64,000 nucleotides of DNA from Azospira oryzae (GTDB lineage: Bacteria > Pseudomonadota > Gammaproteobacteria > Burkholderiales > Rhodocyclaceae), in NCBI RefSeq assembly GCF_004217225.1, contig NZ_SHKM01000001.1:248001-312000 (forward strand). Direction: 5' to 3'. The notes beneath the pieces were generated by a model. The model made no database searches and had not been told where the DNA came from. It saw only the letters and a program-made list of their open reading frames with translations. Of this stretch, positions 8,897-16,486 are shown one piece after another (positions within the stretch are counted from its first letter, which is position 1; the number at the start of each line of letters is the position of its first letter). Both the position numbers and the translations under genes were made by a program.

Positions 8897-9460
8897 ATGC
8901 GTCGTCCAGTTTTTGCCGTTCTGCTTGTTCTGTCCGCCATCATGCTCAGTGGCTGTTCCATGATGGCTCCCCAGTATTCCGCTTCCATCGAAAATGTGCA
9001 GATGCTCAAGGATGGCGGCGAACTGGGGGCCAAAGTGGGTAAGTTCCAATCCAAGCCTTCTGCGGAAAACGCCAATCCCATTTCCCTGCGCGGTTCTTCC
9101 CTGAACTCGCCCTATGAAAATTCCTACGCCGCCTACCTGGCCGAGGCGATCAAGCAGGAACTGTCGCTGGCCGGAAAACTGAAGGCCGGAACGGATGTGG
9201 AGATTTCCGGCGATCTGCTGAAAAACGATATCGACGCGACGGGCTTCAGCGTTGCTACGGGAGACGTGGGGGCGAGGTTCGTGGTGAAGAAGGGCGACCA
9301 GGTCCGTTACGACAAGGTGAAAACCATCCATCACCAGTGGGATTCCTCTTTCGTCGGTGCCATCGCCATTCCCCGTGCCCAGCAAGCCTACCCCGGTCTG
9401 GTGCAGCGCCTGTTGGCGGCTCTTTATGCCGATGCCGAATTCATTCAGGCCCTTAAGTGA
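8897..9460 (+). CDS. Putative lipoprotein
   Basis: A 187-residue protein with a lipoprotein signal: basic start, hydrophobic stretch, lipobox LSGC with the lipidated Cys at residue 20. The mature part is soluble and has no recognised family; phrases such as SPYENSYAAYLAEAIKQEL suggest a component built around a repeatedly occurring outer-membrane lipoprotein fold, but this is weak. GGGAG precedes the ATG. The stop overlaps the region just before a second lipoprotein gene, so the two form an operon. Confidence 0.75.
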   Translation: MRRPVFAVLLVLSAIMLSGCSMMAPQYSASIENVQMLKDGGELGAKVGKFQSKPSAENANPISLRGSSLNSPYENSYAAYLAEAIKQELSLAGKLKAGTDVEISGDLLKNDIDATGFSVATGDVGARFVVKKGDQVRYDKVKTIHHQWDSSFVGAIAIPRAQQAYPGLVQRLLAALYADAEFIQALK

Positions 9461-9480
9461 TCCGGGAAAGGCGACTCAAA

Positions 9481-10074
9481 ATGCGTTTGCTCAAATGCCT
9501 GATGGCGCTTGCCGCAGTGGCAGTATTGGCCGGCTGTGCCCATCCCTTGACCATCGGTCCGGATTTGTCCAAGGTCGAGCGTGATGCAACGGAGCGTCCC
9601 ATCCCGCGCAATGTGGGTTACTACATCCCGGCCGACGTTCTCGAGCGTGCGGTGACCACGGAAGGTGGTGGTGGCGATTCCGTCACCTACAAGCCATACA
9701 AGGACATGGAAATAGCCTTCTACAAGATGCTGGGCAATGTCTTCAAGAACGTTACCCGGCTTAAATCCGCGAACGACGCCGAGGTGCTGGCCAAGGGCGA
9801 CATCGCCTATGTGATCACGCCGGAGATCAGCACCAATTCCTCCTCTCCCAGTCCCTTTACCTGGCCGCCGACCCGCTTTGCCGTCAATCTCTCCTGCCGT
9901 ATTACCGATGCCTCCGGCAAGTTTGTCGGGCGGGCCGGGGTCACCGGCAACGGTCAGGCGGAATATGACGAGTTCAAGGCCGACTTTTCCCTTTCCGGAC
10001 GTCGGGCGGCACTGGATGCCGTGCTGAAAATGCAGGCCGAATTGCTGAAGATGTCGGCTCTGCGGGCGGAATAG
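9481..10074 (+). CDS. Putative lipoprotein, second gene of a lipoprotein pair
   Basis: A 197-residue protein starting MRLLKCLMALAAVAVLAGC, with lipobox LAGC. The ATG at 9481 gives a normal signal; an in-phase GTG at 9457 overlaps the stop of the preceding gene but would place charged residues in front. The mature part is soluble with no recognised domain. Its start lies 20 bases after the first lipoprotein and a strong terminator follows, so the pair is one transcription unit, probably acting together in the envelope. Confidence 0.78.
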   Translation: MRLLKCLMALAAVAVLAGCAHPLTIGPDLSKVERDATERPIPRNVGYYIPADVLERAVTTEGGGGDSVTYKPYKDMEIAFYKMLGNVFKNVTRLKSANDAEVLAKGDIAYVITPEISTNSSSPSPFTWPPTRFAVNLSCRITDASGKFVGRAGVTGNGQAEYDEFKADFSLSGRRAALDAVLKMQAELLKMSALRAE

Positions 10075-10096
10075 CACTTCTGCCTGTCAGGTTCTG

Positions 10097-10140
10097 CCAA
10101 AGCCCCCGGAAGACCTGTCGGCACCGGGGGCTTTTTATTG
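10097..10140. terminator. Rho-independent terminator
   Basis: AAAGCCCCCGG pairs with CCGGGGGCTTT, followed by TTATTG. It lies between the convergent lipoprotein pair and the ABC exporter gene and probably serves both. Confidence 0.85.
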
Positions 10141-10153
10141 CCTGCAGTTCGCC

Positions 10154-11857
10154 TCACTGCATGAAGCGATAACTCTCGGCCCGGTGGCGTTGCCACTGGC
10201 CGTTGCCGGTGAGTTCCAGCACCTGGCGGTGGTATTTGAGGATGGTGGTGCGGTGGCCGACGCTGATCAGGGTGGTGTCGGTGGTGGCCAGGGTGCGGTA
10301 GAGGCTTTCCTCGTTGGCGATGTCCAGGGCGCTGGTGGCCTCGTCCAGCATGGCGTAGCGGGGCTTGCTCAGGAGCACCCGGGCGAAGGCCAGGCGCTGC
10401 TGTTCGCCGACGGAGAGGACCTTGCCCCAGTCCCGCTCCACATGCAGGCCGCCGACCCGGCCGGCCAGGTCGGGCAGGTTCACCCGCTCCAGCAGGTGCA
10501 GCAGTTCGGCGTCGCTGATGTGCTGTTCCCGCTTGGGGTAGAGCAGCTGGCTGCGCAGGGTGCCGAGCAGCATGTAGGGCTGCTGGGGCAGGAACAGGAT
10601 GTCCTCGCTGGGCGGGCAGGTGATGCTGCCGCTGCCGACCGACCACAGGCCGGCGATGGCTCGTAGCAGGGAGCTCTTGCCGCTGCCGCTTTCGCCGACG
10701 ATGAGCAGCCCTTCCCCCGGGGTGATCTGGAGGGACAGGTCCCGCACCAGCACCCGTCCGTCGTCCGGGGTCTGCAGGGTGACCCGCTCCAGGGACAGGC
10801 GCGGCTCCTCCAGCAGTTCGATGTGGCCGGCGCTGCGGTGCTGCTCCGGCAGCTGGCCGGACATGATGCGGGCGAAGGCGTCCAGCCGGTCCACCCCGGC
10901 GGCGAAGCGGCTCAGGCCCTCGAAGTTTTCCACGATCACGGAAATGGCCCCGAGCACGGCGGCAAAGGCGCCGGCGGCCTGGATGGCGCGGCCCACCTCC
11001 AGTTCCCCCGACAGCACCCGGGAGGAAATGATGGCGGCGGGCAGCACCATGGTGAGCAGGGTGTAGGCGTACTGGAAGAGGTTGAGGCTGAGTTGCTTGC
11101 GGATCAGCTTGTTGAAGTTGTTAAAGGCCTTGGCGAAGCGCTGCTTCACCTGGTGGGCTTCCTGGGCCTCGCCCCGGTAGAAGGCGATGGACTCGGCGTT
11201 CTCCCGTACCCGCACCAGGCTGAAGCGGAAATCCGCCTCCTTGCGCAGCTGGTGGAAATTGAGGCCGATGAGGGGCTTGCCGAAGACGAAGATGGTGATG
11301 AGGGTGCCGGCCAGCGCATAGACCACCAGGAAATACACCAGGTCCCGGGAGATGGACCACAGCACGTGGCTGAAGGCCGCCAGCTGCAGCACGGCGCCGA
11401 TGAAGATGAGGAGGAAGAAGAGGGAGCGCTGGGTGAAGGTGTTGATGTCTTCGGCGATGCGCTGGTCCGGGTTGTCGATGGCCGTCTCGGCGTTGAGCTC
11501 GTAGAAGTGCCGGTGGCTGAAATAGTTGTCGAGGAAGCGGTGGGTCAGCCAGCGCCGCCAGTGCAGGCCCAGCTTGTCGCGCACGTAGTAGTAGAAGCCG
11601 TAGATGGGCACGGCCACCGCCAGCAGGACCAGGCAGAGCTGGATGGCGTCCCAGAAACGGGGCTCGTCCCGGGCCGCCAGGGCCGAGGTGAATTCCCCGG
11701 TCTGCTCGTTGAAGAGCACGGCGAAGCGGGTCTGACCCAGGAGCAGCACCACCAGCAGCACCAGCAGTCCCCAGGCCTTCCATTTCTCCTCGCTGCGCCA
11801 GTAGGGCGCGGCAATGCCGGTGAATCGTTGCCACAGGTGTCGGTCGACGGATTTCAT
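10154..11857 (-). CDS. YddA/SbmA-type ABC transporter, fused permease and ATPase
   Basis: A 567-residue half transporter. The first 330 residues are a membrane domain of the ABC_membrane_2 (SbmA/BacA-like, peroxisomal ABCD-like) type with about six helices and the typical RWRRWLTHRFLDNYF loop. The ATPase follows: Walker A GESGSGKSS, signature LSVGEQQR, Walker B YAMLDEATSALD, switch His in SVGHR. It should work as a homodimer in the inner membrane. The substrate is unknown; SbmA relatives import peptides or vitamins, YddA is uncharacterised. An unrelated small gene lies upstream on the same strand. Confidence 0.85.
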   Translation of the reverse strand: MKSVDRHLWQRFTGIAAPYWRSEEKWKAWGLLVLLVVLLLGQTRFAVLFNEQTGEFTSALAARDEPRFWDAIQLCLVLLAVAVPIYGFYYYVRDKLGLHWRRWLTHRFLDNYFSHRHFYELNAETAIDNPDQRIAEDINTFTQRSLFFLLIFIGAVLQLAAFSHVLWSISRDLVYFLVVYALAGTLITIFVFGKPLIGLNFHQLRKEADFRFSLVRVRENAESIAFYRGEAQEAHQVKQRFAKAFNNFNKLIRKQLSLNLFQYAYTLLTMVLPAAIISSRVLSGELEVGRAIQAAGAFAAVLGAISVIVENFEGLSRFAAGVDRLDAFARIMSGQLPEQHRSAGHIELLEEPRLSLERVTLQTPDDGRVLVRDLSLQITPGEGLLIVGESGSGKSSLLRAIAGLWSVGSGSITCPPSEDILFLPQQPYMLLGTLRSQLLYPKREQHISDAELLHLLERVNLPDLAGRVGGLHVERDWGKVLSVGEQQRLAFARVLLSKPRYAMLDEATSALDIANEESLYRTLATTDTTLISVGHRTTILKYHRQVLELTGNGQWQRHRAESYRFMQ

Positions 11858-11916
11858 GGTTGTTCTTGTCGTTGCGGGCGAAGCGCCCGGGGGCTGGCCC
11901 CGGGCAGGGGGGCGGC

Positions 11917-12291
11917 TCAGGGCGCCGGTTCGCTGTCGAGCAGGCGCTCACATTCGGCCATGAGGGTCTGGGCCATGTCGGAATGATAGTTCGGATCGAG
12001 GGACTCGAGCATTTCGTGGGCCGTGTACAGGCCCGCCTCCCGGGACAGGGAGGCGGCGATGTCCCGGGCCAGGCGGTCGCTGAGGCCGGCCAGATGGCGG
12101 CGCTCGGCCAGGGCCATGGTCTGCTTGGAGCGGGCCAGCCAGTCGGCGGCCAGGGTGGCGCCCTGGGCGTCGGTGAGCCACTGGCCGTGTTCGTAATAGA
12201 GGGACAGGCGTTCGGCCGCCAGGGCGAAGATGAGGGCGGCCCGCAGGCCGCGTTCCGAGGTGAAGGTCTGCGGGGTGTTCTCCCAGGCCAT
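11917..12291 (-). CDS. Hypothetical protein
   Basis: A 124-residue soluble, largely helical protein with no signal peptide, cysteines or recognised motif. Codon use matches the chromosome. It lies about 60 bases upstream of the ABC exporter on the same strand and could be cotranscribed. Upstream, at 12442-12499, is the large palindrome containing a LexA site, which could in principle also act in this direction. Confidence 0.6.
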   Translation of the reverse strand: MAWENTPQTFTSERGLRAALIFALAAERLSLYYEHGQWLTDAQGATLAADWLARSKQTMALAERRHLAGLSDRLARDIAASLSREAGLYTAHEMLESLDPNYHSDMAQTLMAECERLLDSEPAP

Positions 12292-12441
12292 GGGCGGGGC
12301 TCCGTGTTGAGTGCAGGGCGGAACATAGCACTCCCGGGCCCGGCGGCCCAGCGCCCTGTGGAGAAGGCCGTCCCTGTTGGCTTCCGGGGCAGCTGCCAGG
12401 CCCGGCGGACGGCCCTTGCAGCGGCCTCGTCCCGGGCGCGG

Positions 12442-12499
12442 GGATGCAAGAATATCCGACTACTGTACATTTATACAGTAGTCGGATATTCTTGCATCC
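12442..12499. promoter_or_regulatory. Perfect 26-bp inverted repeat containing a LexA (SOS) box
   Basis: Arms at 12442-12467 and 12474-12499 are exact reverse complements separated by six bases (CATTTA). The centre, 12463-12478, is CTGTACATTTATACAG, which fits the CTGT-N8-ACAG LexA operator of beta- and gammaproteobacteria. The dyad is far longer than a LexA site needs. It lies 63 bases upstream of a small plus-strand gene and about 150 bases from the start of a minus-strand gene, so it may control one or both. Transcripts through it would form a very stable hairpin. Confidence 0.8.
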
Positions 12500-12562
12500 A
12501 AGGACGGCATTTCGAACCGTACCGAACCTTGCAATCCATCCGACATCGAGGAGCCAGTCGCC

Positions 12563-12733
12563 ATGAACCGCCTTCAGAAATGGTTTGAACACATCGCCGG
12601 CGTCACCCAGGAAGAACGGGAGCGCCGGGCTTTCGCCCAGGCCCTGTTCGGCAGCAAGCCGGTGGATACGCTGGCCCTGCAGACGCCCGCCTGCTGGCGG
12701 CGCAAGGCCCGCCACAGCGGCATCCGCCGCTAG
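12563..12733 (+). CDS. Small basic protein under a LexA-type operator
   Basis: A 56-residue frame (MNRLQKWFEHIAG... ending SGIRR) with GAGGAG before the ATG and chromosome-like codon use. It is downstream of the LexA box at 12463-12478, so SOS induction is inferred. The N-terminal half is an amphipathic helix (KWFEHIAGVTQEERERR); the C-terminus is rich in Arg and Lys, compatible with nucleic acid or membrane contact. No family was recognised. Its TAG stop overlaps the stop of the convergent gene within a shared CTAG. Confidence 0.6.
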   Translation: MNRLQKWFEHIAGVTQEERERRAFAQALFGSKPVDTLALQTPACWRRKARHSGIRR

Positions 12734-12927
12734 GCCCGGGGGGCGCTCTTGGCCAGGAAGTACTGGCACTCCAGGCCCGAAGCGTCCTGCACCTCCAGGA
12801 TCGGCGGGCGCCGGCTCTTGAAGTCCAGGGCCCGGCAGCCGTAGGGAAAGCTCACGTCGTGGGTGATGTAGTAGTGGGCGCAGCGGGTGCACAGGGGCGC
12901 CTGGGGGCGTGCCGGTCGGGAATCCAT
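12730..12927 (-). CDS. Small four-cysteine protein, probably zinc-binding
   Basis: A 65-residue protein with CTRC near residue 13, then HYYITHDVSFPYGCRALDFKS and a GLECQYF motif: four conserved-looking cysteines that could hold one zinc. Homologues are widespread in betaproteobacteria and are sometimes labelled uracil-DNA glycosylase, but the protein is far too short and lacks that enzyme's motifs. Function unknown. It runs convergent to the LexA-controlled small gene and shares its CTAG stop. Confidence 0.7.
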   Translation of the reverse strand: MDSRPARPQAPLCTRCAHYYITHDVSFPYGCRALDFKSRRPPILEVQDASGLECQYFLAKSAPRA

Positions 12928-13064
12928 GAAACGGGTGTCTGGCTGGTGAAGGAGGAGGGCCGGTCCCAGAGGCCGGCGGGATCAGGAAAGTCCTGGGGAA
13001 AAGCGGGGCGGCCGGGCCGGTGCGGACCTGGGCCCCGGCTGTCACTGTTGATGCCGCAGCGGGC

Positions 13065-13445
13065 CTAGTCCGAACCTTCGCCCTTGCCCAGCAGGGCCTT
13101 CAGGTTGGCGAAGGGCGAATGGCTGGCGCCGCCGCCAAAGCCGTTGGTGGCCCGGTTGCCCTGGTCGAACTCGATCTGCTTCTGGTGTTCGTTGTCGTGG
13201 CAGTAGAGGCACAGCAACTCCCAGTTGCTGCCGTCCACGGGATTATGGTCGTGGTTGTGGTCCCGGTGGTGCACCGTCAGTTCCCGCAGGTTGCTGTGGG
13301 TGAATTCCCGGCCACAGCGGCCGCAGATCCACGGATAAATCTTCAGGGCCCGTTCCCGGTAACCCTTTTCCCGTTCGTCCCGGGCCTGGCGGGCTGCCAG
13401 CACCACCTGGTCCAGGCGCTGGTGGTCGATGCTCTTCTTGCTCAT
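13065..13445 (-). CDS. yajD: HNH nuclease family protein, YajD-like
   Basis: A 126-residue protein starting MSKKSIDHQRLDQVV. It holds CGRC, then VHHRDHNHDHNP and LLCLYCHDNEHQ: the HNH beta-beta-alpha-metal motif plus two CxxC pairs for a structural zinc, as in E. coli YajD. The C-terminal tail is glycine-rich (NGFGGGASHSPF). Members are predicted nucleases of unproven function. It sits alone, 17 bases after the small exported protein gene on the same strand. Confidence 0.85.
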   Translation of the reverse strand: MSKKSIDHQRLDQVVLAARQARDEREKGYRERALKIYPWICGRCGREFTHSNLRELTVHHRDHNHDHNPVDGSNWELLCLYCHDNEHQKQIEFDQGNRATNGFGGGASHSPFANLKALLGKGEGSD

Positions 13446-13462
13446 GGCGCAGGCTCCGTTGC

Positions 13463-13834
13463 TTATTTGGTGAGGGCGGCGTTGCGGCCGGAGAACTGGT
13501 CGGAGAGGCGCAGGATGGCGTCGCCGAAATTCCCGGTAGGCTTTTCGCTGCAATAGCGATTGACGTAGTTCTCGATGGTGCCGCTGGAAATGGCGGAAAC
13601 CTGCTGGCTCTGCCGGGCGTAGTTGTGGCCGCTGAGGACGCCGCGCATCCAGGCCAGATAGAGGGCCCGCTGCTCCGCCTCGTCCCGGGAGCGGACCCAG
13701 GCCTGGCAGCTCATGTCGTCGAAACCGAGCACCTTCAGCGGTGCCGCCGTAGCCGGCGCCACCGGGGCGGCCAGGCAGGCGGCGAGGGACAGCAGGACGA
13801 GGGCCAGACGGGCGGGGTGTTTCCGGGGCGGCAT
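13463..13834 (-). CDS. Hypothetical exported protein
   Basis: A 123-residue protein with a clear signal peptide (basic start, ALVLLSLAACLAA, cleavage near ATAAP). The mature part of about 95 residues has two cysteines (in MSCQAW and NRYCSEKP) that could form a disulfide. The layout (YLAWMRGVLSG then a C-terminal Cys-containing helix) loosely recalls small Rap1a/Tai- or HdeA-like periplasmic folds, but no family can be claimed. It may share a transcript with the HNH gene downstream. Confidence 0.65.
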   Translation of the reverse strand: MPPRKHPARLALVLLSLAACLAAPVAPATAAPLKVLGFDDMSCQAWVRSRDEAEQRALYLAWMRGVLSGHNYARQSQQVSAISSGTIENYVNRYCSEKPTGNFGDAILRLSDQFSGRNAALTK

Positions 13835-14054
13835 GCCAGACTCCAGGTGAAGGTCGCAGCCGCCATTCTAGGGCTTTCCCCCCGGCGGCCACCATGCCCC
13901 GACCATAACCGCTGATGCGGCCCCTGGGCAAATCCCTGACGTGGCTGCCGCGACCAGTATTGGCTTGTGCTCTGCCGGGAGGCTAATGGCGTCGGTCGCT
14001 TGCGTGTTGCACGTCGGTACAGGCGCCCCGGCGCCCCCCCGTATAATTCAACGA

Positions 14055-14540
14055 ATGCTAAATATATGGAAACTGTGCGCCTTGGCCCTGCTGGCGGCAG
14101 GCGGGGCGCCGGCTCTGGCGACCGAGCACCTGTGCGGGGCGGAAGAGAAGGTTCTTTTCGCCTGCAACGAGGGGCCGCGCCTGGTCTCGGTGTGCGCCTC
14201 CGCCGACCTCTCGAAGACGGCGGGCTATGTGCAGCTGCGCTACGGTGTGCTCGGCAGTGGCGAGATCATCGCCGGGCTCGAGGCCAGCTACCCGCGCCGC
14301 CATGTGAGCAAGGGCAATGTGCTGTACCAGGGCCGCATCGGCATCTATTTCCGCTTCCAGATGGAGCGGACCGGCTTTGTCGTTTTCAACGTGCGCGACG
14401 TTGCCAGCGGCCTGGTCATTTCCCGGGGGGCGAAAATCCTGAAGAAGCGGCTATGCCAGCAGACCACGGTGGTGGACTGGGCCGAGGCGCCGGTGCCGGT
14501 GGCCGACGCTTACGCCGTCACCGGCATCGGGTCACGCTAG
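14055..14540 (+). CDS. Hypothetical exported protein
   Basis: A 161-residue protein with a signal peptide (MLNIWKLCALALLAAGGAPALA). The mature part has four cysteines (EHLCGAEE, LFACNEGP, SVCASAD, KRLCQQT), probably two disulfides, and looks like a small beta-rich periplasmic protein. GTATAATTC just upstream (14041-14049) may be the -10 element, which would leave a very short leader. No family recognised. It converges with the methyltransferase on the other strand. Confidence 0.65.
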   Translation: MLNIWKLCALALLAAGGAPALATEHLCGAEEKVLFACNEGPRLVSVCASADLSKTAGYVQLRYGVLGSGEIIAGLEASYPRRHVSKGNVLYQGRIGIYFRFQMERTGFVVFNVRDVASGLVISRGAKILKKRLCQQTTVVDWAEAPVPVADAYAVTGIGSR

Positions 14541-14558
14541 GGCTGAAATGCCCGGCGG

Positions 14559-15362
14559 CTAGAGGCGCTCGGCGATGAGGCTGGTGTAGCCGATGTGGCC
14601 GAAGAACTGATGGGCCTCCGCCCGGCGCCGGGCTTCGGCCTTGAGGGCCTCCGCCAGGGGGCGGCCGATGCGGCCTTCATCCGCCAGGGCGTCGGCGCCC
14701 CGGTCCACCACCGTGTAGAGATAGCTGGGGGCGCTGCTCTCGGTGTAGCCGTGGCTGTGGAAAGCATCCACCCGGAAGCCGGCCTGCCGCGCCAGCAGGG
14801 GCGTGCGGCGGGCGATCCAGCTGTCGTCGATGAAATGCTCGCGGAAAGCGTGGGCGCAGATTTCCAGGGGGTCCAGGTCGCCGGTGCCGAAGGTGGTGGA
14901 GGCGTAATCGCCGTCGAACACCGCCAGGCGGCCGCCGGGACGCAATACCCGGTGGGCTTCCTGCAGCGCGTCCAGGGGCTGGGAGAGGTGGCACAGGGTG
15001 GTGTGGAAGATGACCACGTCGAAGTGGCCGTCGGCAAAGGGCAGGCCGTGGGCGCCGCCTTCGCGGAAGGAAAGGTGGGGCAGGTGGGCGCCCAGTTCCC
15101 GGGCCTTGGCGAGGAAGATGGGGGAAGGGTCCAGGCCCACCACTTCCACCACCCCGGGCCAGGCGGCCAGACGGCGGGCGACGGCGCCGGTGCCGCAGCC
15201 CACTTCCAGGACCCGGGCATCGGCAGGGAAGGGAATCTCCGCCAGATAGGTTTCCAGCATGCGTCTCTGCTGGGGCTCGGCGGCACGGATTTCCAGCACC
15301 TCGGCGATGCGGGCGGTAACCTCGGCGGCGGCTTCGGTGATGGTGTTGTAGATGTCGGGCAT
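14559..15362 (-). CDS. Class I SAM-dependent methyltransferase
   Basis: A 267-residue cytosolic enzyme. Motif I is VLEVGCGTGAVAR (about residues 51-63), followed by the acidic strand end VVGLDPS, motif ALPF-type GLPFADGHFDVV and post-motif RVLRPGGRLAVFDGDY. This is the Methyltransf_11 (UbiE/COQ5-like) pattern. The substrate cannot be told from sequence. The ATG at 15362 was chosen because the domain starts soon after; an upstream in-phase start at 15518 would add an implausible leader. Confidence 0.85.
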   Translation of the reverse strand: MPDIYNTITEAAAEVTARIAEVLEIRAAEPQQRRMLETYLAEIPFPADARVLEVGCGTGAVARRLAAWPGVVEVVGLDPSPIFLAKARELGAHLPHLSFREGGAHGLPFADGHFDVVIFHTTLCHLSQPLDALQEAHRVLRPGGRLAVFDGDYASTTFGTGDLDPLEICAHAFREHFIDDSWIARRTPLLARQAGFRVDAFHSHGYTESSAPSYLYTVVDRGADALADEGRIGRPLAEALKAEARRRAEAHQFFGHIGYTSLIAERL

Positions 15363-15595
15363 GGTCGGCTCACGGTGATCGTTGTGCCGGCCACTGTAGG
15401 GCCCGCCCGGCCCCGGGCGGAAATAGCCGTTTTGTCTTTTCTTATGCGCCGGGCAGCGCATGCCCACGAATGCAGCCATTCCGGTGCATCGGGAGGCTGC
15501 TACCCAGTAAAATTCCACCTTGCCACTCAGTGACTCGAGGACAGCCCGCGGAGTCTTAGCCGGGTCATTGGTTGCCGTGGTGTACCCAATGAAAA

Positions 15596-15630
15596 ATGGC
15601 CGGTTCTGCTTGCAGACCGGCCATTGCTTT
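15596..15630 (-). terminator. Strong hairpin, probable terminator of the first low-GC island
   Basis: AATGGCCGGT pairs with ACCGGCCATT, extended inwards by TCTGC/GCAGA with one bulge. On the minus strand the stem is followed by TTTTTC, so it would terminate transcription of the genes at 15741-17326. Confidence 0.65.
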
Positions 15631-15679
15631 ACGGCGGCTTCCGATTCGAAGTGGCGGTTGCCAGTTAGGGAAAGTAGAC

Positions 15680-15746
15680 GTTTAACCGTGAAAGTGAACG
15701 ACTTGTAGGGCTTTTCCTGTAGGTCTGCTCTTCTGTCAGGTTAGCT
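15680..15746 (-). repeat. Possible degenerate attC site at the end of the first island
   Basis: Read on the minus strand it begins AGCTAACCTGACAG directly at the stop of the membrane protein gene and ends CACGGTTAAAC about 65 bases later: a CTAAC...GTTAAAC pair like attC outer sites. The inner pairing is poor, so the assignment is weak and rests mainly on the position. Confidence 0.3.
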
Positions 15747-16409
15747 TGAACGCTTCGACTTGAGCACAATAGCGTGCTCATAGATTTCCGCCATTTTCTC
15801 CATCCATTGGGCAGTTCCCATCATTCTCACGGCTACGAGGTATAGGAATGCAAATGCAGCAAATACCCAGTCGATGTCGCTAAACGGTTGCAAGCCATCC
15901 TTCTGGGTTTTGAGAAATGCAAAGTAGCCAGTAGTTGCAAGTGGGATCAAGCCCACTTTTTCCAGAGCACCCACCAGTATGCCAATGCGCTCTCGGAGTT
16001 GCTTTGCCATCAAAACAAAGTTGGCTTTCGCAAAGCTCAAATGGTGAATTTCGCACGTTTGGGATAGGTCGTGAATGAGATCAAGGTCGTTGTTGAACTC
16101 AGCTAAGAAGGGCGTTGCCACTTCTTTTTCGACGTTACGAAATTTCGCTAGTTCGGGAATGAGAGATGCAATCTGATACCCCATTGCAAAGAGTGAGGAG
16201 GCGAGTACGAAGAGCAAGGCCGTGAAAACGAGGTATTCGTTCTTCCAGAGGTGTGTGCTCAGCGCCAGCAGAAAGCCGATGCAAAGACTACCGATCGAGA
16301 AGCCAAGGAGCCATTTCTGTGCTGTAGTTTCGTATGGTTGAAACTTGGCCTCCTTTGTCTTCTTGCGCAGAACCATTTCTACAGCGTTCTTGGGTGTGAT
16401 GAGTTCCAT
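15741..16409 (-). CDS. Hypothetical membrane protein (second cassette-like gene)
   Basis: About 222 residues from the ATG at 16409 (MELITPKNAVEM). The frame is open to 16490, but that extra part is the translated attC-like spacer, so 16409 is preferred. Four hydrophobic segments are seen: a pair near residues 35-55 and 63-85 and a pair near 150-170 and 180-198, with a long helical part between. No family recognised. The sequence is much less GC-rich than its surroundings. It follows the putAbiC gene and may be its partner or an independent cassette. Confidence 0.6.
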   Translation of the reverse strand: MELITPKNAVEMVLRKKTKEAKFQPYETTAQKWLLGFSIGSLCIGFLLALSTHLWKNEYLVFTALLFVLASSLFAMGYQIASLIPELAKFRNVEKEVATPFLAEFNNDLDLIHDLSQTCEIHHLSFAKANFVLMAKQLRERIGILVGALEKVGLIPLATTGYFAFLKTQKDGLQPFSDIDWVFAAFAFLYLVAVRMMGTAQWMEKMAEIYEHAIVLKSKRSS

Positions 16410-16417
16410 GGTGCGAA

Positions 16418-16483
16418 AGTTAGCGTTTGAATTCAACGGCCAGAGCGGTTTTTGACGTAGGTTCAGTGGAATGATGGTTGGGC
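16418..16483 (-). repeat. attC-like recombination site between the two genes of the first island
   Basis: On the minus strand it starts GCCCAACCATCATTCCA, just after the putAbiC stop, and ends TTGAATTCAAACGCTAAC, a few bases before the next ATG. Start and end match the outer sequences of typical integron cassette attC sites (GCCCAAC...TTCAAACGTTAG), with a substitution in the final core. Its position exactly between two genes supports the reading. Confidence 0.55.
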
Positions 16484-16486
16484 ATT

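Noticed and set aside
9457-9480. Eight-codon N-terminal extension of the second lipoprotein from a GTG at 9457
   Set aside because: It would put charged residues ahead of a normal lipoprotein signal; the ATG at 9481 gives a standard signal.
12730-12927. Uracil-DNA glycosylase
   Set aside because: Homologues sometimes carry this name, but the protein has 65 residues and none of the UDG motifs.
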